A stretch of 64,000 nucleotides of DNA from Tannerella sp. oral taxon 808 (GCA_002890585.1 MIQB01000002.1:15469-79468), one strand, 5' to 3'. Positions 29,888 to 39,002 are shown, numbered from the stretch's first letter. The notes: a model not told the origin generated them from the sequence alone. A program made the numbers and translations.

Positions 29888-31021
29888 TTAGACGAACAGC
29901 TCGCTGATGATGCCGTCGGAGACGAAGAAGGCCGCCTCGGTGAGGCGCACCGTGTCGTTTTCCGACAGCCGAACGAGCCGACCGGCGGCGAGGAAAGGCG
30001 CGGCCTGACGGAGGAAGTGCGCCACGCGACACTCGCCCCACACCTCCCGAATGACTGACAGGCGCACGCCCCACATCGTGCGGAGCCGCGTCATGATATA
30101 TTCGTTGTAACGCATATCCCCATCCAGCACCTCCCGCTCATACTGCGGCTGGCGGATCTCCATGCCTTCGATGTAACGCCCGAGCGATGCCACGTTCCAC
30201 CGCCGCGACTGCCCGTCGTACGAGTGCGCCGACGGGCCGATGCCGAGGTATTTCGCGCCCGTCCAGTAGGCCGTGTTGTGCCGCGCGAACCAGCCCGGGC
30301 GGCAGAAGTTCGACACCTCGTAATGCACAAATCCCGCCGCGGCTGCGCGCTCCGTCAACAGACTGTAGAGGCTGACGCTCGTGTCCTCGTCCACGGGGCA
30401 GACGTCCCCGCGCTGGAGCATGCGCCCGAGGCGCGTACCCGCTTCGTAAGTCAAATGGTAAGCCGAGAGGTGCGTCACGCCGAGGCCAAAAGCCACGTCC
30501 AGGTTGCGCACCCAAGCCTCCGGTGTCTGGCCGGGCAGGCCGTAGATCAGGTCGATGCTGATGTCCTTCACCCCCGCATCCTGTAGGCGGCGAACAGCCT
30601 CGATGGCTCCGGCGGCATCGTGCCTGCGGTTCAGGAAGCGCAAGTCGGCATCGCTGAAGCTCTGCACGCCAAGGCTGATGCGATCGATGATGACGTTTGC
30701 GAAGAGGTCGCGGAGGTAAGCGTCGGTCAGGTCGTCCGGGTTAGCCTCGAGGGTGACCTCGCAGTGATTCGCAAGGGAGTAATGCCTGCCAATGGTTCGG
30801 ACGATGGCTCCGAGATCTTCCCCGCGGAGTTGCGAGGGGGTACCACCGCCGAAGTAGATCGTCTCCACGGGTTCGCCATCGAGCTCGTCGGCTCGCATCT
30901 CCAATTCGCGTCGGACAGCGCGGAGGTAGTCCGCTTGGCGAGCCATGTCGGTTTGGGAATAGAAGTCGCAGTAGATGCAGCGCTGCGTGCAGAAGGGGAC
31001 GTGGATGTAGATGCCGGCCAT
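29888..31021 (-). CDS. hemW: Radical SAM haem chaperone HemW
   Basis: From the chosen start the protein is MAGIYIHVPFCTQRCIYCDF, whose three cysteines in CxxxCxYC bind the 4Fe-4S cluster, followed by IYFGGGTPS. The early extra Cys of HemN-type oxidases is absent, which favours HemW, a haem-trafficking protein, over coproporphyrinogen dehydrogenase. The start at 31021 is preferred to 31048 because the family begins here and the -7 box at 31046-31053 would overlap a longer reading frame. At 377 residues it has normal length. Confidence 0.9.
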   Translation of the reverse strand: MAGIYIHVPFCTQRCIYCDFYSQTDMARQADYLRAVRRELEMRADELDGEPVETIYFGGGTPSQLRGEDLGAIVRTIGRHYSLANHCEVTLEANPDDLTDAYLRDLFANVIIDRISLGVQSFSDADLRFLNRRHDAAGAIEAVRRLQDAGVKDISIDLIYGLPGQTPEAWVRNLDVAFGLGVTHLSAYHLTYEAGTRLGRMLQRGDVCPVDEDTSVSLYSLLTERAAAAGFVHYEVSNFCRPGWFARHNTAYWTGAKYLGIGPSAHSYDGQSRRWNVASLGRYIEGMEIRQPQYEREVLDGDMRYNEYIMTRLRTMWGVRLSVIREVWGECRVAHFLRQAAPFLAAGRLVRLSENDTVRLTEAAFFVSDGIISELFV

Positions 31022-31045
31022 GATAGAGGGTGGAGGGTTGGTGCG

Positions 31046-31053
31046 CAAATGTA
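31046..31053 (-). promoter_or_regulatory. -7 box of hemW
   Basis: TACATTTG on the minus strand fits TAnnTTTG, 25 bases before the chosen start. It argues against the longer reading frame. Confidence 0.5.
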
Positions 31054-31182
31054 GATCTCGCCCCCCATGCGCCTTTTCCCCGCAGGCATTCTGCGCAAAC
31101 GGGCTTTCTTTGTCCCGCTGTTCGGGAATGACCCCGACTTAGCGACGAAAAAGATTATCCATCATTAAAAACACAGATTACG

Positions 31183-33339
31183 ATGAAAGTTTATCAGACA
31201 AACGAAATCAAGAACATCTCCATCCTGGGGAGTTCGGGCTCGGGCAAAACCACGCTCGCGGAGGCCATGCTCTTTGAGGGCGGAGTGATCAAGCGCCGCG
31301 GCACGGTAGAAGCCGGCAACACGGTGAGCGACTATTTCCCGGTGGAGAAAGACTACGGCTACTCGGTCTTCTCCACCGTTTTCAGTGTCGAATGGAACGG
31401 GCTAAAGTTGAACTTCATCGACTGCCCGGGCTCGGACGACTTCATCGGTGGAGCCGTCTCGGCACTCAATGTGACGGACACGGCGCTGATGGTCGTCAAT
31501 GCACAGTACGGCGTTGAAGTAGGCACCATCAACCAGTTCCGCTACACCGAGCAGTTCCATAAGCCCGTCATCTTCGTCGTGAATCAGCTCGACAACGACA
31601 AGGCCGACTTCGACAACACCGTGTCGCAGCTGAAAGAGAACTACGGCGCCCGCGCCGTACAGATCCAGTACCCCGTGCAGACAGGCGACGCGTTTAACGC
31701 CGTGGTCGACGTGCTGAAGATGAAGATGTATCGCTGGAAACCCGAAGGCGGCAAGCCGGACGTGCTCGATATCCCTGCCGAAGAGATGGAGAAAGCCACC
31801 GAGCTGCACAAGGCGCTCATCGAGGCCGCCGCTGAACACGACGACACGCTCATGGAGAAGTTCTTTGACGAGGGCACCCTCTCCGAAGACGACATGCGCG
31901 CTGGCATCCGCGCCGGACTCGTATCGCGTGGCATGTTCCCCATCTTCTGCGTCTGCGCAGGCAAAGACATGTGCGTGCGCCGCACACTGGAGTTCCTCGG
32001 CAACGTCGTCCCCTGCACCGACAAGATGCCCCGCCCCGTCACCACCGACGGCATCGAGGTAACGCCTGACCCAGCCGGCCCCACCAGCCTCTTCTTCTTC
32101 AAGACAACCATCGAACCACACATCGGGCAGGTGTCTTACTTCAAAGTCGTGTCGGGTAAAGTCAAAGTCGGCGACGACCTGACAAACGCCGACCGCGGAT
32201 CGAAGGAGCGCATCGCGCAGATCTTCTCCGTCGATGGCCAGATCCGCAACGAAGTCACCGAGATGGAAGCCGGCGACATCGGCGCCACCGTGAAGCTCAA
32301 GGATGTCCGCCGCGGCAACACCCTCAACGGCAAGGGCTGCGAGTATCGCTTCGACTTTATCCAATACCCCGAACCGAAATACCGCCGCGCCATCAAGCCC
32401 GCCAACGAGGCCGACGCGGAGAAGCTGAGCGAGATCCTCTCCCGCATGCACGAGGAAGACCCGACATGGATCATCGAGCAATCGAAGGAGCTGAAGCAGA
32501 CCATCGTCTCCGGCCAGGGCGAGTTCCACCTCCGCACACTCAAGTGGCGCATCGAGAACAACGACAAGCTGGCCGTCGAGTACCTCGAGCCCAAAATCCC
32601 CTACCGCGAGACGATCACCAAAGCCGCCCGCGCCGACTATCGCCACAAGAAACAGTCAGGCGGCGCTGGCCAGTTCGGCGAGGTACACCTCATCATCGAA
32701 CCCTACTACGAAGGCATGCCCGCGCCCGGCACCTACCGCTTCGGCGGCCAAGAGTACCGCATGAACGTGCGCGACACACAAGTCTACGACCTCGAGTGGG
32801 GCGGCAAGCTCGTCTTCGTCAACTGCATCGTCGGCGGCGCCATCGACGCCCGCTTCCTGCCCGCCATCCTCAAGGGCATCATGGGCCGCATGGAGCAAGG
32901 CCCGCTGACCGGCTCCTATGCCCGCGACGTCCGCGTCTGCGTCTACGACGGCAAGATGCACCCCGTCGACAGCAACGAAATCTCCTTCATGCTCGCCGGC
33001 CGCAACGCCTTCAGCACCGCCTTCCGCGAGGCCGCGCCGAAGATCCTCGAGCCCATCTACGACATCGAGGTGCTCGTCCCCGCCGACTACCTTGGCGACG
33101 TGATGAGCGACCTGCAAGGCCGCCGCGCCCTGATCATGGGCATGAACAGCGAACGCGGCTACGAGAAGCTGATGGCCAAGGTGCCCCTCAAAGAGATGGC
33201 CAGCTACTCCACCTCGCTGAGCTCCATCACCGGCGGGCGCGCCTCGTTCACGATGAAGTTCTCCGGCTACGAGCTCGTCCCCGCCGACGTGCAGGAGAAG
33301 CTCCTCAAGGAGTACGCCGCCACCCAGGCGGAGGAATAA
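31183..33339 (+). CDS. Divergent elongation factor G (EF-G2 type)
   Basis: The 718-residue protein has the EF-G domain order, but its GTPase motifs are changed. G1 is GSSGSGKTT (16-24) rather than AHIDAGKTT. G3 is DCPGSDDF (80-87), with Ser84 where EF-G has its catalytic His. G4 is NQLD (134-137) instead of NKxD. Domain IV retains KQSGGAGQFGEV. A Bacteroides EF-G2 that supports translation without GTP hydrolysis during starvation has been described, and this protein fits that class. It is monocistronic with its own terminator. The canonical fusA is not in this window. Confidence 0.88.
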   Translation: MKVYQTNEIKNISILGSSGSGKTTLAEAMLFEGGVIKRRGTVEAGNTVSDYFPVEKDYGYSVFSTVFSVEWNGLKLNFIDCPGSDDFIGGAVSALNVTDTALMVVNAQYGVEVGTINQFRYTEQFHKPVIFVVNQLDNDKADFDNTVSQLKENYGARAVQIQYPVQTGDAFNAVVDVLKMKMYRWKPEGGKPDVLDIPAEEMEKATELHKALIEAAAEHDDTLMEKFFDEGTLSEDDMRAGIRAGLVSRGMFPIFCVCAGKDMCVRRTLEFLGNVVPCTDKMPRPVTTDGIEVTPDPAGPTSLFFFKTTIEPHIGQVSYFKVVSGKVKVGDDLTNADRGSKERIAQIFSVDGQIRNEVTEMEAGDIGATVKLKDVRRGNTLNGKGCEYRFDFIQYPEPKYRRAIKPANEADAEKLSEILSRMHEEDPTWIIEQSKELKQTIVSGQGEFHLRTLKWRIENNDKLAVEYLEPKIPYRETITKAARADYRHKKQSGGAGQFGEVHLIIEPYYEGMPAPGTYRFGGQEYRMNVRDTQVYDLEWGGKLVFVNCIVGGAIDARFLPAILKGIMGRMEQGPLTGSYARDVRVCVYDGKMHPVDSNEISFMLAGRNAFSTAFREAAPKILEPIYDIEVLVPADYLGDVMSDLQGRRALIMGMNSERGYEKLMAKVPLKEMASYSTSLSSITGGRASFTMKFSGYELVPADVQEKLLKEYAATQAEE

Positions 33340-33369
33340 TCCTCCCCCGCCCGTCCCCCATATATAAAG

Positions 33370-33400
33370 GAAGGCACTCGGCGACGGGTGCCTTCTTTTG
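33370..33400 (+). terminator. Intrinsic terminator of the EF-G2 gene
   Basis: GAAGGCAC and GTGCCTTC form the stem, followed by TTTT. It lies about 30 bases after the stop. Confidence 0.75.
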
Positions 33401-33446
33401 TAAGCTCCAATCGATGGCCGACCTGCGCAGCGAAAGCCAGCCAAGC

Positions 33447-33592
33447 CATTTCTGGTCACCAGAAACGACCAAAAAGTAGTTTTACGCCATTTCGGGTCAA
33501 CAGAAATGACCAAAAAGTGGTTTTACACCATTTCGGGTCACCAGAAATGACCAAAAAGTGGTTTTACACCATTTCTGGTCAACAAATAAGCC
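33447..33592. repeat. Tandem array of 4 units, 41-bp period, arms CATTTCTGGT/ACCAGAAATG
   Basis: TTCTGGTCA or TTCGGGTCA recurs at 33450, 33491, 33532 and 33573. The full palindrome has 10-base arms with a one-base centre; the linker is rich in A and contains CCAAAAAGTGGTTTTACAC. Confidence 0.92.
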
Positions 33593-33629
33593 CCACCGCC
33601 ACCTCTCACCCCCAAACCCCACCCCACCC

Positions 33630-34004
33630 ATGCCTCATATCCAAATCAAACGCGTTTACGACCCCGCAGCGCCCACCGACGGCCTCCGCATCTTAGTCGA
33701 CCGGCTCTGGCCGCGCGGCATCCGCAAAGGCGCCCTCCCCTACGACCTCTGGGCCAAAGACATCACCCCGAGCCCCGCGCTCCGCCAATGGTTCCACGAA
33801 GATCCCGTGCAGCGCTGGCCCGAGTTCGAGCAGCGCTATCGCATAGAGCTTGACACCGCCCCCACCACGGATGCCTTTGTCGATCAGTTGAAGGATCACA
33901 AAACCATCACCCTGCTCTACGCATCCAAAGACACCGTACACAACCACGCCCTCATCCTCCAAGATTACCTCACGCAGCGCCTGCGCCCAGAAAACAATCA
34001 TTAA
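33630..34004 (+). CDS. DUF488 family protein
   Basis: The 124-residue protein has the family features KRVYDP, GLRILVDRLWPRGI, LWAKDITPSPALRQWFHED and TLLYASKD. DUF488 proteins are small, cytoplasmic and of unknown biochemistry. The ATG at 33630 is chosen because the upstream in-frame codons lie in the 41-bp array. Confidence 0.9.
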   Translation: MPHIQIKRVYDPAAPTDGLRILVDRLWPRGIRKGALPYDLWAKDITPSPALRQWFHEDPVQRWPEFEQRYRIELDTAPTTDAFVDQLKDHKTITLLYASKDTVHNHALILQDYLTQRLRPENNH

Positions 34005-34077
34005 GCGCGACGGGCGTAGCACAGCGGGCCTTCTGTTAAAGTCTATAAGATCAACAACCGCAGGTGGGGGAAGTGCG

Positions 34078-34085
34078 TACGTTTG
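34078..34085 (+). promoter_or_regulatory. -7 box before the Ser/Arg/Tyr-rich protein gene
   Basis: TACGTTTG fits TAnnTTTG, about 100 bases upstream of the start at 34186. No clear -33 box. Confidence 0.4.
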
Positions 34086-34185
34086 TCCTCACAAGAACCC
34101 ACGCGGGGCAACAACCCCTTAAACTTCAGCAAAACACCCCGTCAATAAGGGTGCAAAAACCACATTAAAACGAGGAGATACAGAA

Positions 34186-35607
34186 ATGAAAACAATGAAA
34201 TCAGCTTACCTGACCGCACTCATGCTGCTCGTGGCCTTCGGAGCCGCAGCGCAAGATGAGTACTACGACGACGTGTATTTCTCCGGTAAAACCAAAAAGA
34301 GAGAACGCACAGACGAACGCCGCCGCACAACAGCCTCCGAGCAAACAGCCTCGCGCCAACGCTACAGCCGCGACGACGATCGAGACGTAGACGCCTACAA
34401 CCGTCGTTACAACAGCTCCGAAGCAGATTATAACGACTACGATCGCGACGACGACCGAAAAGTGAACGCCCGCGAACGCCGCGGCGACAACGAATACTCC
34501 GAACGCATCGTCCGCTACCACTCGCCCAGCAAAATCACCATCACCGGCGCCGACAACGTAGACCTGAACCTCAGCGACGGATACTACTCCTACAGCTACG
34601 ACACGGACTACTCCGGCGACCGCACCAACGTGAATGTGAACGTCAACATCGGAAACGGCTGGGACACGTGGTACTCCTGGTACGACCCCTGGTATTACGG
34701 CGGCTTCTACTCCCCTTGGCGCTACTCCTGGCGCTGGCGCAACGCCTACTGGGGCTGGAGCTTCGGCTGGGGCGGATTCTACACCGGGTGGTACGACCCC
34801 TGGTATGACCCCTGGTGCGGATGCTGTGGCTACTACGGCAGCTACTGGGGCTATCGCAGCGCCGACTACTACTATCCCTACCACCAGACGAACAATTACT
34901 ACTACGGCTGGGACGCAGGCAATCGCGACAACCGCCGCGACTACTCCTCGCGTTCCACCACCTATCGCAGCTCCTCCGACGGACGGTATGGCGATGGCTA
35001 CGCCTCCTCACGCTCCACCACCTACCGCAGCAGCTCGTCAGACAACGACATCCGCTCCTCATCGAGCCGCAGCAGCCGCAGCTCAAGCTACGACCGCACA
35101 GCAGACGACATCTACAGCAGCCGCTCCTCGCGCAGCTCGTCCAGCTACGATGGCAACAGCACACGCTCTTCCTCACGCAGCTCGTCCAGCTACTACGACG
35201 GCGGAAGCAGCCGATCCTCCTCGCGGAGCTCATCGGGCTATTACGACGGTGGGAGCAGCCGATCGTCGCGCAGCTCGTCTAACTACGACGGCAATAGCAC
35301 ACGCTCCTCACGCAGCTCATCAGGCTACTACGATGGCGGAAGCAGTCGCTCGTCAGGCAGCTATTCGGGCAGCAGCACACGGTCTTCGTCGCGGAGCTCT
35401 TCGGGGTACTACGACGGCGGAAGCAGCCGCTCGTCAGGGAGCTACTCAGGCAGCAGCACACGCTCCAGCAGCTACGGAAGCAGCCGCTCCAGCAGCAGCG
35501 GGAGCTTCGGCGGAAGCAGCACACGCTCATCAAGTAGCAGCAGCGGAAGCTATAGCAGTGGCGGAGGCGGCAGCAGTCGCTCAAGCAGCGGAGGCGGCCG
35601 GCGTTGA
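34186..35607 (+). CDS. Exported low-complexity Tyr/Trp- and Ser/Arg-rich protein
   Basis: The 473-residue protein has a signal peptide (about 1-23, ending GAAAQ). A charged Asp/Arg/Tyr-rich section with repeated DRDDDR follows. Next is a Trp/Tyr/Gly-rich core (about 155-240, for example WYDPWYYGGFY and WYDPWYDPWCGCCGYYG). The C-terminal ~200 residues are imperfect repeats of SSRSSSxYYDGGSS. It is probably exported to the periplasm or surface and intrinsically disordered in its second half. I do not recognise a function. Terminators on its downstream side make it monocistronic. Confidence 0.8.
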   Translation: MKTMKSAYLTALMLLVAFGAAAQDEYYDDVYFSGKTKKRERTDERRRTTASEQTASRQRYSRDDDRDVDAYNRRYNSSEADYNDYDRDDDRKVNARERRGDNEYSERIVRYHSPSKITITGADNVDLNLSDGYYSYSYDTDYSGDRTNVNVNVNIGNGWDTWYSWYDPWYYGGFYSPWRYSWRWRNAYWGWSFGWGGFYTGWYDPWYDPWCGCCGYYGSYWGYRSADYYYPYHQTNNYYYGWDAGNRDNRRDYSSRSTTYRSSSDGRYGDGYASSRSTTYRSSSSDNDIRSSSSRSSRSSSYDRTADDIYSSRSSRSSSSYDGNSTRSSSRSSSSYYDGGSSRSSSRSSSGYYDGGSSRSSRSSSNYDGNSTRSSRSSSGYYDGGSSRSSGSYSGSSTRSSSRSSSGYYDGGSSRSSGSYSGSSTRSSSYGSSRSSSSGSFGGSSTRSSSSSSGSYSSGGGGSSRSSSGGGRR

Positions 35608-35684
35608 GAGGCGCATACCCCCCCACACAGAAACGAAGAGCAAAATGAGATCTCGTAACGCATAAAACAGATCAAGACAACACA

Positions 35685-35732
35685 AAGAGGGTGTGCCGGA
35701 GGTTTTCCCCCCATGGCACACGCTCTTTTTTT
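35685..35732 (+). terminator. Intrinsic terminator
   Basis: GGTGTGCC and GGCACAC form the stem with extension AGAG/CTCT, followed by seven T residues. Confidence 0.85.
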
Positions 35733-35839
35733 ATGACACACATAAAAACAGAATCGGCCGATCCGAAATGATGACCCGAGAGGGGAGGAACCGATTCGCA
35801 ATACACCGTAAACCATAAAACAAAAAGGAGAACAAGAAG

Positions 35840-37459
35840 ATGAGAAAAGAAGCATACATCGCAGCCTTGCTGCTCTGCGGCAGCGGGCTGTGGGCACAGC
35901 AGGAGATGGACGCCTACCGATACTCGCAAACGGACCTCAACGGCACGGCGCGATCGATGAGCATGGGCGGAGCCTTTGGCGCACTGGGCGGCGACATGTC
36001 GGCCATGTCGCACAACCCGGCCGGCATCGGCGTCTACCGCAGCTCAGAGTTAGAAACCACACTCTCCCTGACACGCACCGACACGAAGACAACCTGGACA
36101 GGCACCCAAACGACACAGGGACGCAACGCACTGAGATTCGATAACTTCTCGTACGTCGGATATATCCCCACAGGCTACGACGCCGGCATCCGCAGCTGGA
36201 ACTTCGGCGTGGCTTATAACCGCGTGAAGGATTTCAACCGCTCCTATCGCGCCACGGGCCGCCCCGCCCGCTCGCTGGCAGACTACGCAGCCATGCGTAC
36301 CTCCACGGCGCGCGAAAACAACGGACGGATTCTTGGCCTGGCCGAGGATAAGCTCGCCGCCCGCAACGCATACTCAGACCTCACAGGCGACTGGCTGTCG
36401 GTACTTGGCTACAAATCGGGCTTCTTCGGAACGAAATACGACGGCCTCAACGACGCCTACTTCAGCAGCTTCGGGGCATACAACAGCGGCGGCGTCTGGA
36501 ACACCGTCTCGCCTAACGAATCCACGATGGACATCCGCGAAAGCGGCCAGGCGGTGGAATACAATTTCTCGGGATCGATGAACATCTCCGACCGCGTCTT
36601 CCTCGGCGCCACAATCGGTGTGCTCGACATCGACTACCACCTGAACTCCACCATGCGCGACGCCTTCAAGGGCAGCGATTACCTGCAAATGGAAAACGCC
36701 TACGAGACCGACGGCACGGGCTACTCCATCAACATCGGCGCCATCATCCGGCCCATCGACGAGCTGCGACTCGGCGTGGCGTACAACTCGCCGCGGTGGT
36801 ACAAGATGACAGATCGCGCCTATGCCACGGGCGAGAGTTACTCCGCGGCCGACACCAAGAACCCCCTCATGCGCAGCAGCACGCCGCAGGATCAAGCCAC
36901 GTATGAATACAGCTTCCGCGGCCCCGATCGCTGGATCATCAGCGCCGCCGGCGTCATCGGCCATGAGGCCATCGTGAGCATGGATTACGAGCTGACAAAC
37001 TACCGCCACATGCGCCTCGGCAGTCGAGACGAAGACACCTATTACGCCGACATCACGCAGCAGGCCGAGCGCGACTTCAAGGTGGCGCAGACGCTCAAGC
37101 TCGGAGCCGAGTATCGCGTCACACCGCAGTTCTCCGTCCGCGCCGGCTACGTCTGGCAGGCCTCGCCCATGCAAGGGCGGCTCACGGAGGGCGGCGAGAT
37201 TTTCACCTCCGGCACCGTCACACATTACACCACCGTAGGCACGGCCAATAGCCTCACCGTCGGCCTCGGATACCGCTTCACGCCGAGCTTCTACATGGAT
37301 GTGGCCTGCGTCTACCGCACCGCCCAGGAGCAGCTCCACCCCTTCTCCGACATCCCCCTCCAAGACGCCTCGCGCCACCTCAGCCCCCTCTCCGCCGACG
37401 TGGCCAAGGTCGACCTGAAGACAACGCGCCTGGCCCTGACCTTCGGGTATCGCTTCTGA
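35840..37459 (+). CDS. Outer-membrane beta-barrel protein, OmpP1/FadL-like
   Basis: The 539-residue protein has a signal peptide (about 1-19, ending GLWAQ), then SMSMGGAFGALGGDMSAMSHNPAGIGVYRSSE, an N-terminal plug region typical of the OmpP1/FadL/TodX superfamily (written here in two parts: a Gly-rich hatch and the NPAG turn). The rest alternates like beta strands and ends with an aromatic residue (YRF), as outer-membrane barrels do. Uptake of hydrophobic compounds is the family role; the substrate is unknown. Some databases call such proteins hemin receptors without strong support. Confidence 0.8.
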   Translation: MRKEAYIAALLLCGSGLWAQQEMDAYRYSQTDLNGTARSMSMGGAFGALGGDMSAMSHNPAGIGVYRSSELETTLSLTRTDTKTTWTGTQTTQGRNALRFDNFSYVGYIPTGYDAGIRSWNFGVAYNRVKDFNRSYRATGRPARSLADYAAMRTSTARENNGRILGLAEDKLAARNAYSDLTGDWLSVLGYKSGFFGTKYDGLNDAYFSSFGAYNSGGVWNTVSPNESTMDIRESGQAVEYNFSGSMNISDRVFLGATIGVLDIDYHLNSTMRDAFKGSDYLQMENAYETDGTGYSINIGAIIRPIDELRLGVAYNSPRWYKMTDRAYATGESYSAADTKNPLMRSSTPQDQATYEYSFRGPDRWIISAAGVIGHEAIVSMDYELTNYRHMRLGSRDEDTYYADITQQAERDFKVAQTLKLGAEYRVTPQFSVRAGYVWQASPMQGRLTEGGEIFTSGTVTHYTTVGTANSLTVGLGYRFTPSFYMDVACVYRTAQEQLHPFSDIPLQDASRHLSPLSADVAKVDLKTTRLALTFGYRF

Positions 37460-37537
37460 CGCACCAGCCGCAGATCGCGGCGCAGCGGCAATAGGGGCGC
37501 CTCGGCCGAATGATCCGATCATTCGCGGAAGCCGCAG

Positions 37538-37572
37538 GGAGCCGATTGATCCAATCAATCGGCTCCTTTTTT
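37538..37572 (+). terminator. Intrinsic terminator, also first unit of the next array
   Basis: GGAGCCGATTGAT (37538-37550) pairs with ATCAATCGGCTCC (37554-37566) and six T residues follow. Later array units keep the inner palindrome and the T tract but lose the outer stem. Confidence 0.85.
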
Positions 37573-37782
37573 CATTGACAGCCATTTGATTCAATCAAAC
37601 GGTTCCTTTTTTCGCTGACAGCCATTTGATTCAATCAATTCTTTCCTTTTTTCGCTGGCAGCCATTTGATTCAATCAAACGCCTCCTTTTTTCCGTGGCA
37701 ACCATTTGATTCAATCAAACGGCTCCTTTTTTCGTTGACAGCCATTTGATCCAATCAAACGCTTCCTTTTTTCCGTGGCAAC
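37538..37782. repeat. Tandem array of 6 units, 40-bp period, palindrome TTTGATTCAATCAAA
   Basis: Palindrome centres fall at 37552, 37592, 37632, 37672, 37712 and 37752. Each is followed by CGGCTCCTTTTTTCG or a variant. An imperfect earlier unit is centred near 37516. Confidence 0.93.
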
Positions 37783-37975
37783 CATTTGTCTGAGACAATG
37801 GGGCCAAAAAGTTTTTTTCAGGTGATTGTCTGAGACAATGGGGCCAAAAAGTTTTTTTCAAGCCATTGTCTGAGACAATGAGCCCAAAAAGTTTTTTTCA
37901 AGCCATTGTCTGAGACAATGGGCCCAAAAAGTTTTTTTCAAGCCATTGTCTGAGACAATGGGGTCACGCCAAGGT
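37783..37975. repeat. Tandem array of 5 units, 40-bp period, palindrome CATTGTCTGAGACAATG
   Basis: Centres at 37792, 37832, 37872, 37912 and 37952 continue the exact 40-bp register of the preceding array although the palindrome differs. The first unit is a hybrid with the previous linker. The linker contains GGCCAAAAAGTTTTTTTCA. Confidence 0.93.
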
Positions 37976-38065
37976 GCCGATTGTCTAAGCATTTCGGGTT
38001 ACGCCGCGGCCATCAATTGTCTTTGATTTTCGGGTCACGCGGGGGCACCTAATTGTCTGCAGCAT
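37976..38065. repeat. Degenerate repeats, 36-bp period, ATTGTCT core
   Basis: TTGTCT recurs at 37981, 38017 and 38053 followed by sequence like ATTTTCGGGTCACGC. The palindrome is no longer complete. The remaining ~200 bases to the sigma-factor gene show no gene. Confidence 0.7.
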
Positions 38066-38273
38066 CCAAATGTTTTGATTGATGGAAAACGAAAGCCCCC
38101 GTTTCGTACAATACCCCATCCAGACAGCCCCGCGGCCTAAGATGCTGCTTTGCAGGCCGATTGTTTCTACTTTTCTTTGCCGCCACAAACAAAAAGATAA
38201 CCCCCAACCCCACACAAAAACCCACACTGCCTATTGCATACACATTACTCTGAAACCAAATATTTAAGATGTA

Positions 38274-38867
38274 ATGAATACGATGAAATCGAAGACCGAC
38301 GAGGAGTTGGTCGCGATGTATGCAAAAGGAAACAACAGCGCTTTCGATGCCTTACTCAATCGCTACAAGCACACCATCCACACGTATATCTACTTCAGTG
38401 TGCGCGATCGTGACACGACGGAAGACATCTTCCAAGAGACCTTCGTAAAGGTCATCACCACCATCAAGCAGGGCCGATACACCGAGAGCGGACGCTTCAA
38501 AGCCTGGGTGACGCGCATTGCGCACAACCTCATCATCGACTACTTCCGCCAGGAGCGCAACGCCAACACCATCTCCAACGACGAGGTGGCCGTAGACCTT
38601 TTCAACAACATGCGCCTCTGCGAAAAAACAATCGAAGAGATGCTCATAAACGACCAAATCCTGGAAGACGTCAAGAAGATGATCCGCTTCCTGCCGCCCA
38701 ACCAGCGCGAGGTGCTCGAAATGCGCTACTACGGCGAGCTGAGCTTCAAGGAGATCGCCGCCCGCACCGGCGTCAGCATCAACACCGCCTTGGGGCGCAT
38801 GCGTTACGCCATCCTCAACATGCGGCGCATGGTGGCCGAAAATCGCATCGAGCTATCCATGGCCTGA
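38274..38867 (+). CDS. ECF-type RNA polymerase sigma factor
   Basis: The 197-residue protein has sigma-70 region 2 (ALLNRYKHTIHTYIYF, DIFQETFVKVI, FKAWVTRIAHNLIIDYFR) and region 4 (LPPNQREVLEMRYYGELSFKE then [19 protein letters not shown]). No anti-sigma gene is adjacent, so it does not look like a SusCD-linked sigma/anti-sigma pair. Its regulon cannot be deduced. A strong terminator follows. Confidence 0.93.
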   Translation: MNTMKSKTDEELVAMYAKGNNSAFDALLNRYKHTIHTYIYFSVRDRDTTEDIFQETFVKVITTIKQGRYTESGRFKAWVTRIAHNLIIDYFRQERNANTISNDEVAVDLFNNMRLCEKTIEEMLINDQILEDVKKMIRFLPPNQREVLEMRYYGELSFKEIAARTGVSINTALGRMRYAILNMRRMVAENRIELSMA

Positions 38868-38901
38868 GGGGGGCGAGGAGCGAAAAGCGAAGCACAGCGA
38901 A

Positions 38902-38964
38902 GAGCCTGCCGGCGAAAAGAAGGAGAGTTCCCCCTTCTGCCGCCGGCAGGCTCCTTGTTTTATC
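38902..38964 (+). terminator. Intrinsic terminator of the sigma-factor gene
   Basis: GAGCCTGCCGGCG pairs with CGCCGGCAGGCTC, with an inner AGAAGGA/CCTTCT stem, followed by a T-rich tract. Confidence 0.85.
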
Positions 38965-39002
38965 GTCAAGCAAAGATGGCCTCACGAATTTTCAGGTATA
39001 CC

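Noticed and set aside
34643..35665. Alternative frames overlapping the Ser/Arg-rich gene
   Set aside because: They are shadows of the repeat coding region; only the chosen frame has a signal peptide and a start.
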